From positions 33,811,512-33,875,511 of the forward strand of contig OZ020306.1 of the NCBI GenBank assembly GCA_963971305.1: a stretch of DNA of 64,000 bases, read 5' to 3'. This stretch comes from Arcuatula senhousia (taxonomy: Eukaryota; Mollusca; Bivalvia; Mytilida; Mytilidae). The notes beneath the pieces are model-generated. The model worked only from the letters and a program-made list of their open reading frames with translations, was not told the origin of the DNA and searched no databases. Position numbers and translations under genes: made by a program. Positions 13,901 through 23,799 of the stretch are shown in pieces; position 1 is the first letter of the stretch; every line of letters starts with the position of its first letter.

Positions 13901-16019
13901 ATAAAGATTTGATATTAATGTAGAACATATAAAACCCAACAGGTGGTAATCAGTGTTTCGGGGTTTGGCCAAACGTTTTTCATATGTTTGATATATGTTC
14001 TATTAAAATTATCATTTTTCAAAGTTTAAAAATTAAATGAAATTTTTCTTTTGATATTTTCTCAGATTGATATGGGCGTTTTGACGTTTTTGATATTTTT
14101 GTGTTTTACTGGTATTCAATCAAATTTATCATGTCTTCAACAACAGTTAAGGATAACAGCAAACTTCTACATGTAAATAAGTTTATAGAGGAAATGGTCA
14201 TTCTTTCTCACATTACGATATATTGATGATGTCTTTTCACTAAACAATCATCGATTTGGTGACTACAATGTATTTACATCTCATAAATTCGAAGGAACTT
14301 GAGGTAAAGGCAACTACAGATTCTAGGAGGTCGAGTTTACGTATTACAATTGATTCATTATTCCAGAGCATGTGGGGAGTATAACGACTTCCTTGATAGA
14401 GCTACACGGCTGACAAAGCAAATTGTTGACACAGGGGGACGTTGCTCCAAGGTTGTTGTCATCACTCAAGAAATTTTACGGAAGACATCATGTGCTTGTA
14501 GACCAATACGGGATATCTATCTCTCATTTTTATGTCTCAGATGAGCATAGATGTTGGTTTGACATTTAGTTTGGTAATGTTATCCTTTCCGGATTCGACC
14601 AACAGTAAATCGATCTTTGGCAACGTGACGGGTGTGCTATAGCAAACAGGAACTGCTTACTCTTCCTGAGCACGTGAGTTCACTCTTGTTTCGACTTGAG
14701 TTCACGTTGCTGAATGCGGTTTTGTTGTTATGTATGTTTTTTTTTTCTTTTTTTTTTCTGTTATTTGTGGTTTGTTTTGTTGTAATATTTTTTTTTGTCT
14801 ACCGATTTTGTCTTTGTCATTTCGGTATAATGATGTTTGATTACCCCTTTGGTACACCTTTGCATCTTTCAGGGTTTGTTTATTGTATTTGTCGTGACAA
14901 CCATTCCATTTTCGTTTTTATGTCTAGCAAATAGTTATTTTGTAATAAGGCCATTAAGTCTCAATAGGATAGGGAGGTTTCATTTCATTAACCCGGTTCA
15001 GACAATTTAGATAAAAAAGGTTGATGAACCAGAATTATAACATTTTTCAGGATCACCATTTCATTTTCCCGGTATGAATCTTCAGTCTATAATGTAAATC
15101 TTATGCATTTTTCGATCGAATATCTCTTTATTACATCTTTAACATATTTTTGACATGCACATAAAATACGCTTACAACAAGCCTACGAATTTCAAAACCT
15201 TATAAAAGTTATATTAGGGCACTATGAATGTCATATGGCAAAACCAACATCAGTTGACACAAAAAACAACAACACAAAAACACCAGCAATATAAAAATCA
15301 TACATTACATCATAATTTATTGGTGATGTGTTTGTAGTTTCAATTAGTTCTTGTCCTGATTATGACTGAAATATTGTTCACTTGATATAAAACAAACAAA
15401 CAAAAAAAACAAACAAGGTGAGGTGTTTGTAGTTTCATTTTCCTGATTATGACTGAAATATTGTTGACTTGATATAAAACAAACAAAAAAACAAACAAAG
15501 CATCACGAGCAGACGTCGGAACAGGAATATATCCTTATACTCTTAAAGGGTGAGTAAATCTGTATATCAAATGATTTTATTGGACTTTTAGGGCCCCGCA
15601 TTGAGAATGCGGAAGCTTTATAGTTTTTACTTGGTCCACGTGTCCGAGAACGCAGAAACTCTATAGTTTTAACTTGGTCCGTGTGTCCGTCCGTCAACAA
15701 TATTATGTGAACGCTAAAACTTCTAATATACATTATCTTTATTTTATATTTTACAGAAGCCCAAGAAGCAGCCTCTATGTACGATGCTAAATATATGGAA
15801 GTATCTGCTGGAATAAACCACAATATTGACGAACTGTTAGTGGGCATTTTAGGTTTGATAAAACACAAACTAGACCCGTCTGTTCCAGCACCAACACTCC
15901 GTGTGGACAAGAAGAATGCCGGGGCATCAAGGATACAGTTAAAAGGACCAATTAATTTCTTTAGTAGGATGTTTCAGTTTGCTAAAAAGAAATTCACCCC
16001 AAGTCGGAAGACTAAATAG
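1215..16019 (+). CDS. RGK-family (Rad/Rem/Gem-like) small GTPase, four coding exons
   Basis: Joined exons 1215-1920, 7904-7989, 13105-13288 and 15757-16019 give 412 residues. All junctions are GT-AG with matching phases (1, 0, 1). The G1 loop GSTGVGKT is at residues 210-217, NKLD (G4) at 312-315 and EVSAG (G5) at 340-344. The G3 site reads FLDSRE instead of DxxG, as is usual in RGK proteins. A long N-terminal tail of about 200 residues holds basophilic serine sites: RSGSFR at 38 and 54, RRGSLP at 106-111, RVRSF near 140 and RGDSFR at 154. RRGSLP matches the 14-3-3 site of the family. The C-terminus is basic and amphipathic (FFSRMFQFAKKKF) without a CAAX box, fitting membrane binding by charge. 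RGK proteins elsewhere inhibit voltage-gated calcium channels and remodel the cytoskeleton; that role is inferred here. Vertebrate members are about 300 aa, so the tail is long. The usual C-terminal CHDLSVL motif is absent. The start is the ATG after GCA (G at -3); a noncoding 5' exon could exist. Confidence 0.9.
1921..3263. other. Intron 1, proximal part, featureless
   Basis: AT-rich intron sequence. Short open frames here are low-complexity and lack coding character. No repeat structure was recognised. Confidence 0.4.
3264..3444. mobile_element. 181-bp MITE bounded by TTAA
   Basis: The left end TTAACGCGCTAGGAGCGTAA and the right end ACGTTCCTAGCCCGTTAA are inverted repeats, and similarity continues inward for about 45 bases (about 80% by eye), to GCATCAC/GTGATGT. 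TTAA at both tips could be a piggyBac-type target duplication or part of the repeat. No coding capacity. It lies in intron 1. Confidence 0.65.
3445..5750. other. Intron 1, middle part, no clear feature
   Basis: AT-rich. The only structures noted are a 17-base near-palindrome GATCGTATTATACGATC (5236-5252) and a short CTAA run near 4515-4540. No gene is supported. Confidence 0.4.
5751..6190 (+). mobile_element. Terminal-hairpin repeat, 'TGCCCCGCC' family
   Basis: Opens with an imperfect hairpin (TGCC..CCAAC-AAA-GTTGG..GGCA, 5751-5776), then a short CCGTCCGTCCG tract near 5805. Two copies of a unit of about 159 bp follow, each starting TTTTCCGCACTTTTTT. It ends with GCCAGCGGGGCAT (inverse of the start) and a small hairpin GTGTCA-TCT-TGACAC. 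Non-coding; possibly a non-autonomous Helitron/Helentron-like element (inference). Confidence 0.6.
6190..6345 (-). repeat. Fragment of dispersed 'CACT-tail' repeat
   Basis: On the minus strand it resembles the stretch before the CTCACTCACTC end of the repeat at 23800-24175: CATCATTTCATGTTC-like segments and the GGGGATGGG(T/C)GGGA box. Truncated. Confidence 0.4.
6467..7195 (+). mobile_element. Terminal-hairpin repeat with four 166-bp tandem units
   Basis: Starts with hairpin GTCCCCcGC..GCGGGGAC (6467-6493), then a (CCGT)n tract at 6509-6542. Units start GTAACACTTTTCT at 6556, 6722, 6888 and 7054, exactly 166 bp apart; the last is partial. The end (GGGCGGGGGACCTGGAA) repeats the hairpin arm. 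The regular spacing shows recent unit expansion. Frames rich in TDGRTDG across the tract are not genes. Confidence 0.75.
7254..7730 (-). mobile_element. Terminal-hairpin repeat, reverse orientation
   Basis: Three diverged units carry TCCTGGTAATATG (near 7284, 7420, 7590) and GAGGAGTTGCGCTGACAA. They are followed by GACGGACAGACGGACGGA (about 7668-7686) and a terminal hairpin ATGTCTTCCCAC-AAAA-GTTGGGG-GAGACAT (7700-7729). Same layout as its neighbours but unrelated unit sequence. Confidence 0.6.
7904..7989 (+). CDS. RGK GTPase coding exon 2
   Basis: An 86-base exon between the acceptor TAATTGCAG and the donor GTATGA. With the carried G it reads 29 residues (236-264): DQGDDNPIVTVQLNG followed by ESTLEFLDSREYE. 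It covers the switch region and the altered G3 site. It resembles the insect RGK stretch 'V.LdGEES...F.D' from memory. It is too short to be found as a stand-alone ORF. Confidence 0.88.
8165..8705 (-). mobile_element. Tandem 167-bp repeat with CCCG tract and end hairpin
   Basis: Three units carrying TCCCACGTTATGG at about 8217, 8383 and 8551 (spacing 166-168). They end in CCCGCCCGCCCGCCCGA (8644-8660) and a hairpin GGATTTTCAC-TT-GTGAAATCC (8681-8701). This copy uses CCCG instead of CCGT. Confidence 0.6.
8706..10631. other. Intron 2, repeat traces only
   Basis: AT-rich. The part at 9330-9960 is rich in CAAACAAA-type runs and contains CCTGGCTTAGGACAGGC (about 9580), a motif seen again near 26150 and, inverted, near 56755, so it is an old dispersed repeat. 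No gene is supported. Confidence 0.45.
10632..11015 (+). mobile_element. Terminal-hairpin repeat, 'AGGGCCCCGC' family
   Basis: Begins with a hairpin (AGGGC..GCAT-TGAAG-ATGC..GCCCT, 10632-10661), then a CCGTCTGTCCGTCCGTC tract. Two diverged units follow, with CTGAAATTTTGTACA and CTGAAGTTTCATACA. It ends GCGGGGCCCT, the inverse of the start, and a small hairpin CTGAC-TTT-GTCAG. A second, truncated copy is at 15590. Confidence 0.6.
11016..12899. other. Intron 2, distal part, no clear feature
   Basis: Contains a degenerate CTGTCCGTCCGTTA stub near 11098 and a short fragment of the 'CACT-tail' repeat around 12500-12590. Otherwise AT-rich sequence with no coding signal. Confidence 0.4.
12900..13015 (+). 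repeat. tRNA-like SINE head
   Basis: An A-box-like GATGTAGTGGTTACAAC near 12914 and a B-box-like GAGTTCGATCC near 12981 are about 65 bases apart, with a long GC-rich insert between (GCGCGTACGC). No CCA end or clean cloverleaf is visible, so a tRNA-derived SINE remnant fits better than a tRNA gene. Confidence 0.45.
13105..13288 (+). CDS. RGK GTPase coding exon 3
   Basis: Acceptor TTAATATAG and donor GGTAAAT. Encodes residues 265-325: the beta-4/alpha-3 region YLDVFSIAHRDTFD and the guanine-specificity motif VLVGNKLDLV. Enters in phase 0 and leaves in phase 1. Confidence 0.9.
14340..14935 (+). pseudogene. Reverse-transcriptase element 3' remnant (Penelope-like?), copy 1
   Basis: The frame at 14350-14544 reads YSRACGEYNDFLDRATRLTK, matching the C-terminal part of a widespread invertebrate retroelement protein I know as 'RYSRACG..DFLDR..LLT..LL.QGF...L...L.KFYGRHH'. 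The match then breaks by frameshift and is followed by the element's 3' tail (GAGTTCACGTTGCTG, a long T/C stretch, and CCCCTTTGGTACACC). A Penelope-like assignment is from memory and uncertain. It sits in intron 3. Confidence 0.55.
15322..15500 (+). repeat. Direct tandem duplication (about 80-95 bp x 2)
   Basis: GGTGATGTGTTTGTAGTTTC at 15322 recurs as GGTGAGGTGTTTGTAGTTTC at about 15417. Both continue with CCTGATTATGACTGAAATATTGTT and an (AAAC)n run. A short A-rich-bounded duplication in intron 3. Confidence 0.65.
15590..15740 (+). mobile_element. Truncated 'AGGGCCCCGC' hairpin repeat next to exon 4
   Basis: AGGGCCCCGCATTGAGAATGC matches the start of the copy at 10632. The segment with TATAGTTTTTACTTGGTCC is partly duplicated, then comes GTCCGTCCGTCAAC. 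It ends close to the polypyrimidine tract of the exon 4 acceptor. Confidence 0.55.
15757..16019 (+). CDS. RGK GTPase coding exon 4 with stop
   Basis: Acceptor TTTTACAG. Encodes residues 326-412: EAQEAASMYDAKYMEVSAG, the last helix (NIDELLVGILGLI) and the basic tail ending PSRKTK, with stop TAG at 16017-16019. A repeat fragment carrying a CCGT tract ends within about 60 bases of this acceptor. Confidence 0.92.
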
Positions 16020-16340
16020 TGCATGTTTTATTTGAGTTATTAAACAGTACAGTATAGGATCTGCCGACAAATCTAGATGCAAATCGAAAAGATTAACATA
16101 TTAAAGATGTTTACATGTGTTTTTAAAGATAAAACACATGTTTGATGTTATTTGCATTTCATTAGTCAAGATATCGTTAAAATGTTAAATCAAAGAAGAA
16201 AAACAGATTTCAAAAACAGAGAATCGTTATTTTTGTGTTATAAAAATGTTATAATCATGGTTGTTAGCTGATCGTTTCTGTAAAATAAACCAAAATTCCT
16301 ACACAAGCCCCTGTGGACTTAAGTCGTGACCATTACTTAT
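16020..16340 (+). other. 3' UTR of the RGK gene with likely poly(A) signal
   Basis: AATAAA lies at 16284-16289, about 265 bases after the stop, and no earlier consensus signal was seen. This stretch is clearly related to 22690-22910, so part of the UTR belongs to a duplicated segment. Confidence 0.5.
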
Positions 16341-18310
16341 ACCGGTATAGATATAGAAGGTTAATCTCATTCCTATTTGTTGATTTGACTTTGATTTTAG
16401 AGTCTCTTCTCCAACACAAGTTAGAATGCTGCAAAACAATATTATCTTATTACCATTAGTCTTGTCTAAGTTGACAGCTTGCGATGTCTAGCATATTGAT
16501 GCCTTCATATTTGTCCTTCGATTCATGTCTTTATTGTTCATCCTCATTGACACCAAAAGATAATTGAAATTCTTATCTAACAACTCATTGATCTATGATA
16601 GAAGTTGATAACAAAAGCATTTTCACAGCAAAGTTCCAGGCATTGACTCACTTCTAAGACTTCTAGGAAGTTCAGATCATTGATTGTTTCTTCGAACAAT
16701 GCTTCTTTGAAAAAGACTCTGTTGCAAGTATTTGTAACAACTATAATGTTTTTTTTCTTCTTCAAAACGTTATGTATTATGTTAAATGAGAGACAACGTG
16801 TACTCGGAACGAAAATATTAGATTTCAATTTGTCTGAGTGCAGATTACTTTAAATGACTTATATGTAGTTATTTCAGCGCGAATTCGACTATTTCGGGTA
16901 GATGAATGGGAAATTAGTGATAAATGAACGTTCAATTGATGATGATGATAACTATGGTCGTTGCAATAATACCTTCCATATTCTATTTATGTAACAATCA
17001 ACGGGTTTAACCAATGACAAACTTTTAAATACCTGGGCACGTGAGAAATTTTACCAAAACTTTTATTAAATGCCATGTCATAACAAACCTGTCGCTAGTT
17101 ACGACTTAAAATTGTCCAGTCACGAACTTGATTCAGTCAGAAAGTCACTACTATTGGTTGACAATGGTAGCGCGTGTAAAATTTATTATAACATTGATTG
17201 GTTCGTAGTAAGCCACTCGGCATACATATATATGGACGACTCTGATGATGAAATGGAAGAAACGGAGACACACACAAAAACGGGAACGAGTTATGACTGC
17301 CGCTAGAAAGGGAATGCGCAATATAGCCTACTGCATGATCGTAACATTAATCTTACGTTGTAAGTAACAACGAACCCAACAAGAACGACTAGTGACAGAA
17401 AGAAGAGTTATATCTATTTCATCAAAATAGAACATTAATATTATATTATTGTGGGACCAGAAGTTTCGTAGGTATATAGCCAGCTGAGATAGGGAAGTAC
17501 TTCTTTAGCTCAGATGGTTAGAGTGCTGTCAAAGGGAGGCCGATTCGGTGCAATTGAGCCGTTCCCGGTTGACTGGGCTACCACAAATGGTACTGCGGGT
17601 GTCCACTACAGTGAGGGGGAGACGATTAGACGAACATCAGTGTCGGTAGACCTCCTGCAGTGGATCCACAAAAATAAACACCCTGCCAAGATGAAAAAGG
17701 GGGAGGGTGTGGGACCGGAAGTTTCGTAGGTACATAACGAGCCTTAATCAGCTGAGCTAGGGAAGTATCTCTTTCGCTCAGATGGTTAGAGTGCTATCTA
17801 TGGGAGGCCGATTTGGTGCGATTGTACCGGTCCCGGGTGGCTGGCTAGCTACTACAATATCACTCGACATATTTACTTATTTTATCATCTTTCATTTCAA
17901 GGATACCCTGGAAACTATAATTATAACTGTCTCTGAAAACCCCTTAAACAAGATAATGATGATCGGAGGCACCTTTTCTTTTGTTCTTCATAGACCGAAA
18001 AATAGTATTATCCAAGATTTAATTAGTCATTTATATACTTCATATTGTCAGACACTTTACACCACTTACATTGTAGAAGACTTTTAAGAAAGTAAACGAC
18101 ATGACAAAATAGTTTTGAGGAGTGGACAGATGTGCTGAAGAATAAATATACAAAGAACAGTGCCCATAAGCAGTTCAGCATTAACGAATGGGAAAGCCGA
18201 CAATAGCCTTTTCCATTGTTGCTGCAAACTACGTTTCGTTTACGTCAAACTTGATTAAATTTTTATCAGGGTAAACTGTTGCCAATGTCAGTGGTTCTGA
18301 AACACTTTTT
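16050..18310. repeat. Segmental duplication, copy A (two blocks)
   Basis: Block a (16050-16780) resembles 22715-22910 plus 24235-24540, sharing for example TAAGTTGACAGCTTGC and CATTGATCTATGATA. Block b (17335-17450 and 17870-18310) resembles 26780-27080 plus 27520-27710, sharing TTTAATTAG, ACACTTTAC(A/C) and TTTTTATCAGGGTAA-like strings. Divergence is roughly 25% by eye. Block b is interrupted by the insert at 17452-17868. Confidence 0.6.
17452..17868 (+). repeat. Tandem tRNA-like insert (about 257-bp period)
   Basis: TGTGGGACC(A/G)GAAGTTTCGTAGGTA occurs at about 17452 and 17709. Each is followed by CAGCTGAG(A/C)TAGGGAAGTA and the A-box-like GCTCAGATGGTTAGAGTGCT. The second unit is cut short near 17868. 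The related block-b copies at 26873 and 37680 lack it, so it is an insertion. It resembles a tRNA-headed SINE that duplicated in tandem. No clean B box or cloverleaf is visible. Confidence 0.5.
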
Positions 18311-18740
18311 TTAACGCGAGTTTCGCTAGCTAGTTGGCATTAGATCATATATTAAGGTGTTTAAGTATTCTGTCTGTCTGGACACTCGTTAGATATTTGT
18401 CAAAGAAGACTCGCAAATGCTCGTTTCCTAGTTTGTCAAATATATAACTTGATGTGATAAAAATCCGTATCTCATCCCTTATAGTTGTGAAACCTGTATA
18501 GGTCTGTCGATTATCTACTTCTTGTTAAACGAGCCGACTTACACTTTTTTACATAATTTTCAAGGTCGAAAATTTTCGTAACAGATTTCCAAGCAAATAC
18601 TAATTTTTAACTTTCAATATTTGGCAAGCAGCCTCGGGAAAGGATCCCATTTTTAAATATGTCCCTCATCTACTTCCCGTCAAACAAGTCGACTTTAGAT
18701 TTTAGTTTCCACGGTAAATTTCTTTCTTAAAAATAGATAA
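18310..18740. repeat. Degenerate hairpin/CCGT-type repeat
   Basis: Contains CTGTCTGTCTGG and two diverged units with GATTATCTACTTCTTGTTAAACGAGCC- and CATCTACTTCCCGTCAAACAAG-like text (each fragment 20 bases or fewer in common). It is related to the 166-bp units at 6556. The boundaries are unclear. Confidence 0.4.
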
Positions 18741-19246
18741 CTTTCGTCCAAAATTTGGACGCGTGGGATATGTGATCGTGCTCATTTAGGTCCTGTAATT
18801 TCTTATGTTCTAACCTAATGTAAATGATAATTAAAAAGAAAAGTCATTTCTACGTTTAACAAACGTGGGTATTTAAACATCGAAAGTCAAAAAGAAGATT
18901 AGCAAAAATGAGAAGACACTACAGACTCTACAACGAATTTACGTCACGCAGTGTTGACGTGCAAGCAGTTGCAACACTTGCATCAGAAATTGATTTTTAC
19001 TTCTTGTAAAGGAATTAAAAACGAATATTATATACTCGACGACAAACCTTACACCTGTACTTAATTGAGTGATCGAAATTCTGTAATTGCATTCTATTAA
19101 GTGGTTCCAATTAACGAAAAAAGAGCCTATGAACAACAGTTTATGCAAGCAGTTCAATATGACGCTCTAGAATAACGTACGAGTTGTGACCAAAGCTCTA
19201 TTACATAAACCATATAAAAACTTGATTTTGCTAAACATGCTTTGTT

Positions 19247-20381
19247 TTAGCATGTCTTACCCGAAGGGTTATGTGAGCTATTTCCATCACAGCGTCCGTC
19301 GTCGTTAACTTTTCTTCTAAATTCTTCTCTTCATAAACTACTGAAGGGATTGCTTTAAAACTTTGCACATATCATTCATGGGATGTCCCTTACCAAAATT
19401 TGAAAAAATAAAGACTGCGGACCAAACAAGAGGCTCACATGGTCTTGATGTCAACCCTATGAAGACTTTTGTATAGCTACATGAGCTGAATGTTTCTGCA
19501 AGAAAAAGCTTTTCTCTATCTGCAATTGTTTTCATTCTAAATAAGCAAAAAAAAATACAACTTTTAAGGGGTTATCTGACAACTTCGACCCTATGGAGAC
19601 TTTTGTAGAGCTGCATGAGCTGAACATTTAAGCAAGCAACTGCTTTTCTCTTTCTGCAATAGTTTTCATTCTAAAAACATGGAAAACGCTTTTTTTCACC
19701 TTAAAGGGGCTGTAACTTCTATAAGGGTCAACTTTGACCTTATGGAGACTTTTGTAGAGCTAAATGAGCTGAACATTTAAGCAAGCAACAAATTTTCTCT
19801 AGCATCTGCAATTGTTTTCATTCTGTAGACCAAAAACACTATTTTTTGCCTTTAAGTTATCTGACAACTTCGACCCTATGAAGACTTTTGTAGAGGTAAA
19901 TGAGCTGAACATTGAAGGAAGCAACAACTTTTCTCTATCTGCGATAGTTTTCATTCTATAGGGCAAAAACATGAAAAAAGGCTATTTTTCACCTTTAAAG
20001 GGCCATAACCCCTATAAGGGTTCATCTGACAACTTCGACCAAATGGAGACTTTTGTAGAGCTTTAGATTCTAGGAACCTAAGATCCTTCGGATTTTTTCT
20101 AACTGTTATAATTGCTGAGTTATAAGCCATTGTAAGTGGTTTTACGCTATGTTCTATTTTTAGTAACAGCAGCCATGTTTTATCAAATCATTTCAAAATC
20201 AGGATCGTTTGTTGCCAACATGTCATATACCATTCCTGCAAAGTTTCAGTTAAACTGGTTCTGTGGTTTCAGAGGAGAAGATTTTTGAAATTGTTAACGG
20301 ACGACGGACGACAGAGGCCGGGCGACGACGGACGCATTGTGATGGCATAAGCTCACATGGCCTTTGGCCAGGTGAGCTAAA
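19247..20381 (+). mobile_element. GGTGAGCT-hairpin family, copy 1 (with inverted end)
   Basis: 19247-19425 is a reverse-oriented 3' piece: ACCCGAAGGGTTATGTGAGC and GCGTCCGTCGTCG, then AGGGATTGC. From 19429 a forward copy runs AGAGGCTCACATGG, then four to five units of about 155 bp (GACTTTTGTAGAGCT..AGCAAC), then GACGGACGAC and the hairpin AGCTCAC..GGCC-TTT-GGCC..GGTGAGCT ending at 20381. Head-to-head arrangement; non-coding. Confidence 0.6.
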
Positions 20382-20810
20382 ATGGAGTGTCACACACAAT
20401 TTTTTGGCTTATAAATCAAAAAGTATAATAGATAGAGAAAATCTGAAGCAACCGTCCATCTTCATCATGAAAAGCCTTACTAACGTCTCCATTAAGTCGA
20501 AGTTGTGGATGACCCCTTTATGGCTATGACCCTTTAAAAGTGAACAAATAGCATTATTTAATGTTTTTGGCCTATAAATAAAAAACTATAGCAGATAGAG
20601 AAATGTGTTGCTTGCCTAAATTGTTAGATGATCCCTTATAGGGTTTATGGCCCTTTAAGGTGTAAAAAGGCGTTTTTCCATGTTTTTGGTCTATAGAATG
20701 AAAACTGTTGCAGAATAGAGAAAAGCTGTTGCTTGCTTCAACCTTCAGCTCATTGAGCTCTACAAGAGTCGAGGTTGTCAGATGACTCCATATAGGAGTA
20801 CCGTGAAAGA
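20382..20810 (-). mobile_element. GGTGAGCT family, reverse fragment
   Basis: Reverse-oriented tandem units (GTTGCTTGC, AGCTCATTGAGCTCTACAA, GGTTGTCAGATGA) lie directly against copy 1 and lack both end hairpins. Confidence 0.5.
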
Positions 20811-20901
20811 GACCGGTGGTTCATTAAAACATACAAAGTTATAAGGAAATATCATACAAACAAGCATGGAATGTGGAATGTAGGCTTCTTTTATAAATAC
20901 A

Positions 20902-22110
20902 AGAGGCTCCCAGGAGCCTGAATCGCTCACCTGGTCTTAATGTCAACCCTTAAAGACTTTTGTATAGCTAAATGAGCTGAATGTTTAAGCAATAAAAAGC
21001 TTTTCTCTATCTGCAATAGTTTTCATTCCAAAGCAAAAAACACTATTTATCACCTTTAAAGGGCCATAACCCCTTAAAGGGGTCATCTGACAACTTCGAC
21101 CCTAAAAAGACTTTTGTAGAGCTGATTAAGCTGAACATTTAAGCAAGCAACATCTTTTCTCTATCTGCAAAAGTTTTCTTTCTTTAGGCCAAAAACACTA
21201 TTTTTTGCCTTTAAGGGGCCGTAACACCACTATAAGGGGTCATCTGGCAACTTTGACCCTATGCCATGGAAACTTTTGTAGAGCTAAATGAGCTGAACAT
21301 TTAAGCAAGCAACAACTTTTCTCTATCTGCAATAGTTTTCATTCCATAGGCCAAAAACACTATTTTTTGCCTTAAAGGGGCTGTAACCCCTATTGGGGGT
21401 CATCTGACAACTTTGACCCTGTGGAGACTTTTGAAGAGCTAAATGAGCTTAACATTTAAGCAAGCAACAGCTTTTCTTTATCTGCAATAGTTTTCATTCT
21501 ATAGGCCAAAAATACTATTTTTTGCCTTTAAGGGGCCATAACCCCTTTAAGGGGTCATCTGACAACTTTGACCTTATGGAGACTTTTGTAGAGCTAAATG
21601 AGCTGAACATTTAAGCAAGCAAAAGCTTCTCTCTATCTGCAATAGTTTTCATTCCATAGGCAAAAAACATGAAAAAATGCTATTTTTCACCTTCAAGGGG
21701 CCGTAACTCCCATAAGGGGTCATCTGATAACTTCGACTCAATGGAGACTTTTGTAGAGCTTTTGATGCTGAAGCAGTAGCGTGGCATCAGATTTCATCTA
21801 TCTCTTATACTTTTTGATTTACAAGCCAAAAACAGTAGTCTGACCCCCCTGGTCTATTTTTAGCAACAGCGGCCATGTTTTTCGACGAATCAAAATTCCC
21901 CACATCAGTTCTGTGGGGGATACCCTAAAGTACCACCAGACCAAATTTGGTTTGAATCTGTGCAGCCGTTTCAGAGGAGAAGAAGTTTGAAGAAAAGTTA
22001 ACGACGACGGACGACGACGACGACGACGACGGACGACGACGACGACGGACGACGACGACGGACGCCAAGTGATGGCAATAGCTCACATGGCCTTTGGCCA
22101 GGTGAGCTAA
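20902..22110 (+). mobile_element. GGTGAGCT family, full-length copy 2
   Basis: The left end hairpin AGGCTCC-CA-GGAGCCT is followed by CGCTCACCTG. Five to six units of about 157 bp each carry GAGACTTTTGTAGAGCT. A (GAC)n-rich tract at 22000-22063 and the right hairpin ending GGTGAGCTAA complete it. CTCACCTG near the left end is the inverse of CAGGTGAG at the right end. Frames with poly-Ser/Val on the minus strand are tract artefacts. Confidence 0.7.
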
Positions 22111-23572
22111 TAAGAGATATGAAAAATAAGATCCATGAAATAACAATTCGCAAGATAGATTGGTTAAAGACTGGGGTCACTGTATAAAATTGCGACAATC
22201 ACGGGAAATGGTAGATTATTCAAAATTTTGGCATGTTCATATCTGAATATTACAGTCCTATACTTTTTGTATAAGCTGAGAAGTTTTAACGACCTGACGA
22301 CAGACCATCATATCTTCAGGGGGGTACATCTGGGTGGGAAAATACCATAAAGCACGAAAAGAAAACAGTGGGTGTCGGTATATTCGTAAAGAATAATATC
22401 TAGGTCTTCTAGTTTCAATTTAGGCTCCTCTTGTTGTCTTTTCTAGCACGTTTGGTGGTCGATTATCACTGTTTAATAATTTTGTGACCCCCCCCCCCCC
22501 CTTAAAGCTTTGAAAAATTTGATCGTGTTATTTTACGAACATTTAATAACGCGAAAAGAAAACCTCCGGATTTCAACAGCTTTGGCCAGGAAGAAGCCCT
22601 CAAGAACCAATATAGGGGAATGTCAGATGTTAAAGACAGAATCAAATGAAAACAAATGAAAATATACCTTATTAAACTTCTTTATTGAAATCAAACATAG
22701 GATTTACAAACCATTCTGGATGCAAATTGAAAAGATTAGCATATAAAATTAGTGTTTCATGCATGTATTCACAAAGATAAAGATTAATCAGGGTATCTTC
22801 AAAAGTTTTAAATCGAAGAAATAAAACAGATTTCCAATCAGAGAATCTTTCTTCACGTGTTATTGAATGTTATAATGGTATCATTCTTCGTTGTTGCCTT
22901 ATCGTTCTTATTCCCCAATTGGTAAGAGAGAGGGTTACTAGTATATTACAATCACCTGTCTGACCGTCCGTTACAAACTATAGAAATAGATTGCTTCGCA
23001 TCAACTGGAGGGATTGATTTCAATTATAGTACAAATTAAGCTTAATCACTATGAGCTGTATCGTAACCCTTTTCATGTCAGTCAGTCATCTAGTACCTAT
23101 TTTGCAGGCCTAAATTTTCTCCCCTATCAACCTATGATCTGTTTTTCCTACCGGTCTCACAACCCCTATATTTCTCATCTTCATTTCAAGTTTACTTTAC
23201 CATCTTTTTCATATCTATCGTACTTGTATGTAACCAGTATAATGTAATGGGGCCTAAAACGCACCCTTCCACACTGCCTGGTTTTTGATTGGAGAGTGTA
23301 ACCGATAACGTCGTGATCTTAACCTTTATACTGTTACATATTGGACTGCAACAGTTTCAAATTCCGATATTTTACATCCCATTAAACAAAATATTGGGGG
23401 CAGGAACATATGAATTATCTTGCCTGCCTGTCTGTCTGAATGTTTGCCAACATACTCCCCCCTCTTTAAACCGCTTGATGGATTTTCCTGCAATTTTACA
23501 TGAAGGAAACACATCATATAGCAATGTGCATGAAGAAATTTCATTGCTATAGTATATCATTTAATACTGTAT

Positions 23573-23767
23573 TAGGGGATAATTTCGCGTGGTTTAAATT
23601 TCGCGTTTTCACTACCAAAATGCATTCGCGAGGTTTTAGTTTCGCGTTTTATTAGATCATGGAATATTGGGTCCTTCTAAATGTAATTTTCGCGAGTGGA
23701 TATTTTCGCGAATTTGTTATGATAGCGAAATTAGCGATAATAAACCTCTTGCGAAAATTTCCCCTTT
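23573..23767. mobile_element. MITE with internal TTTCGCG repeats
   Basis: Ends AGGGGATAATTTCGCG and CGAAAATTTCCCCT are inverted repeats. The interior holds several TTTCGCG(A/T)G and TTCGCGAA motifs in both orientations. No coding capacity. Confidence 0.5.
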
Positions 23768-23799
23768 CACAGAGATAAGTATATTTTAGTTAGATTTCA

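Noticed and set aside
14632..14934. 100-aa plus-strand frame rich in Phe and Leu
   Set aside because: It lies in the non-coding 3' tail of a retroelement remnant; composition follows the T/C-rich stretch.
17500..17590. A tRNA gene
   Set aside because: Only the A-box region fits; no acceptor stem or standard B box, and the unit is duplicated in tandem like a SINE.
21925..22198. Minus-strand frames with poly-Ser, poly-Val or poly-Arg
   Set aside because: Products of the GAC trinucleotide tract at the end of a repeat copy.
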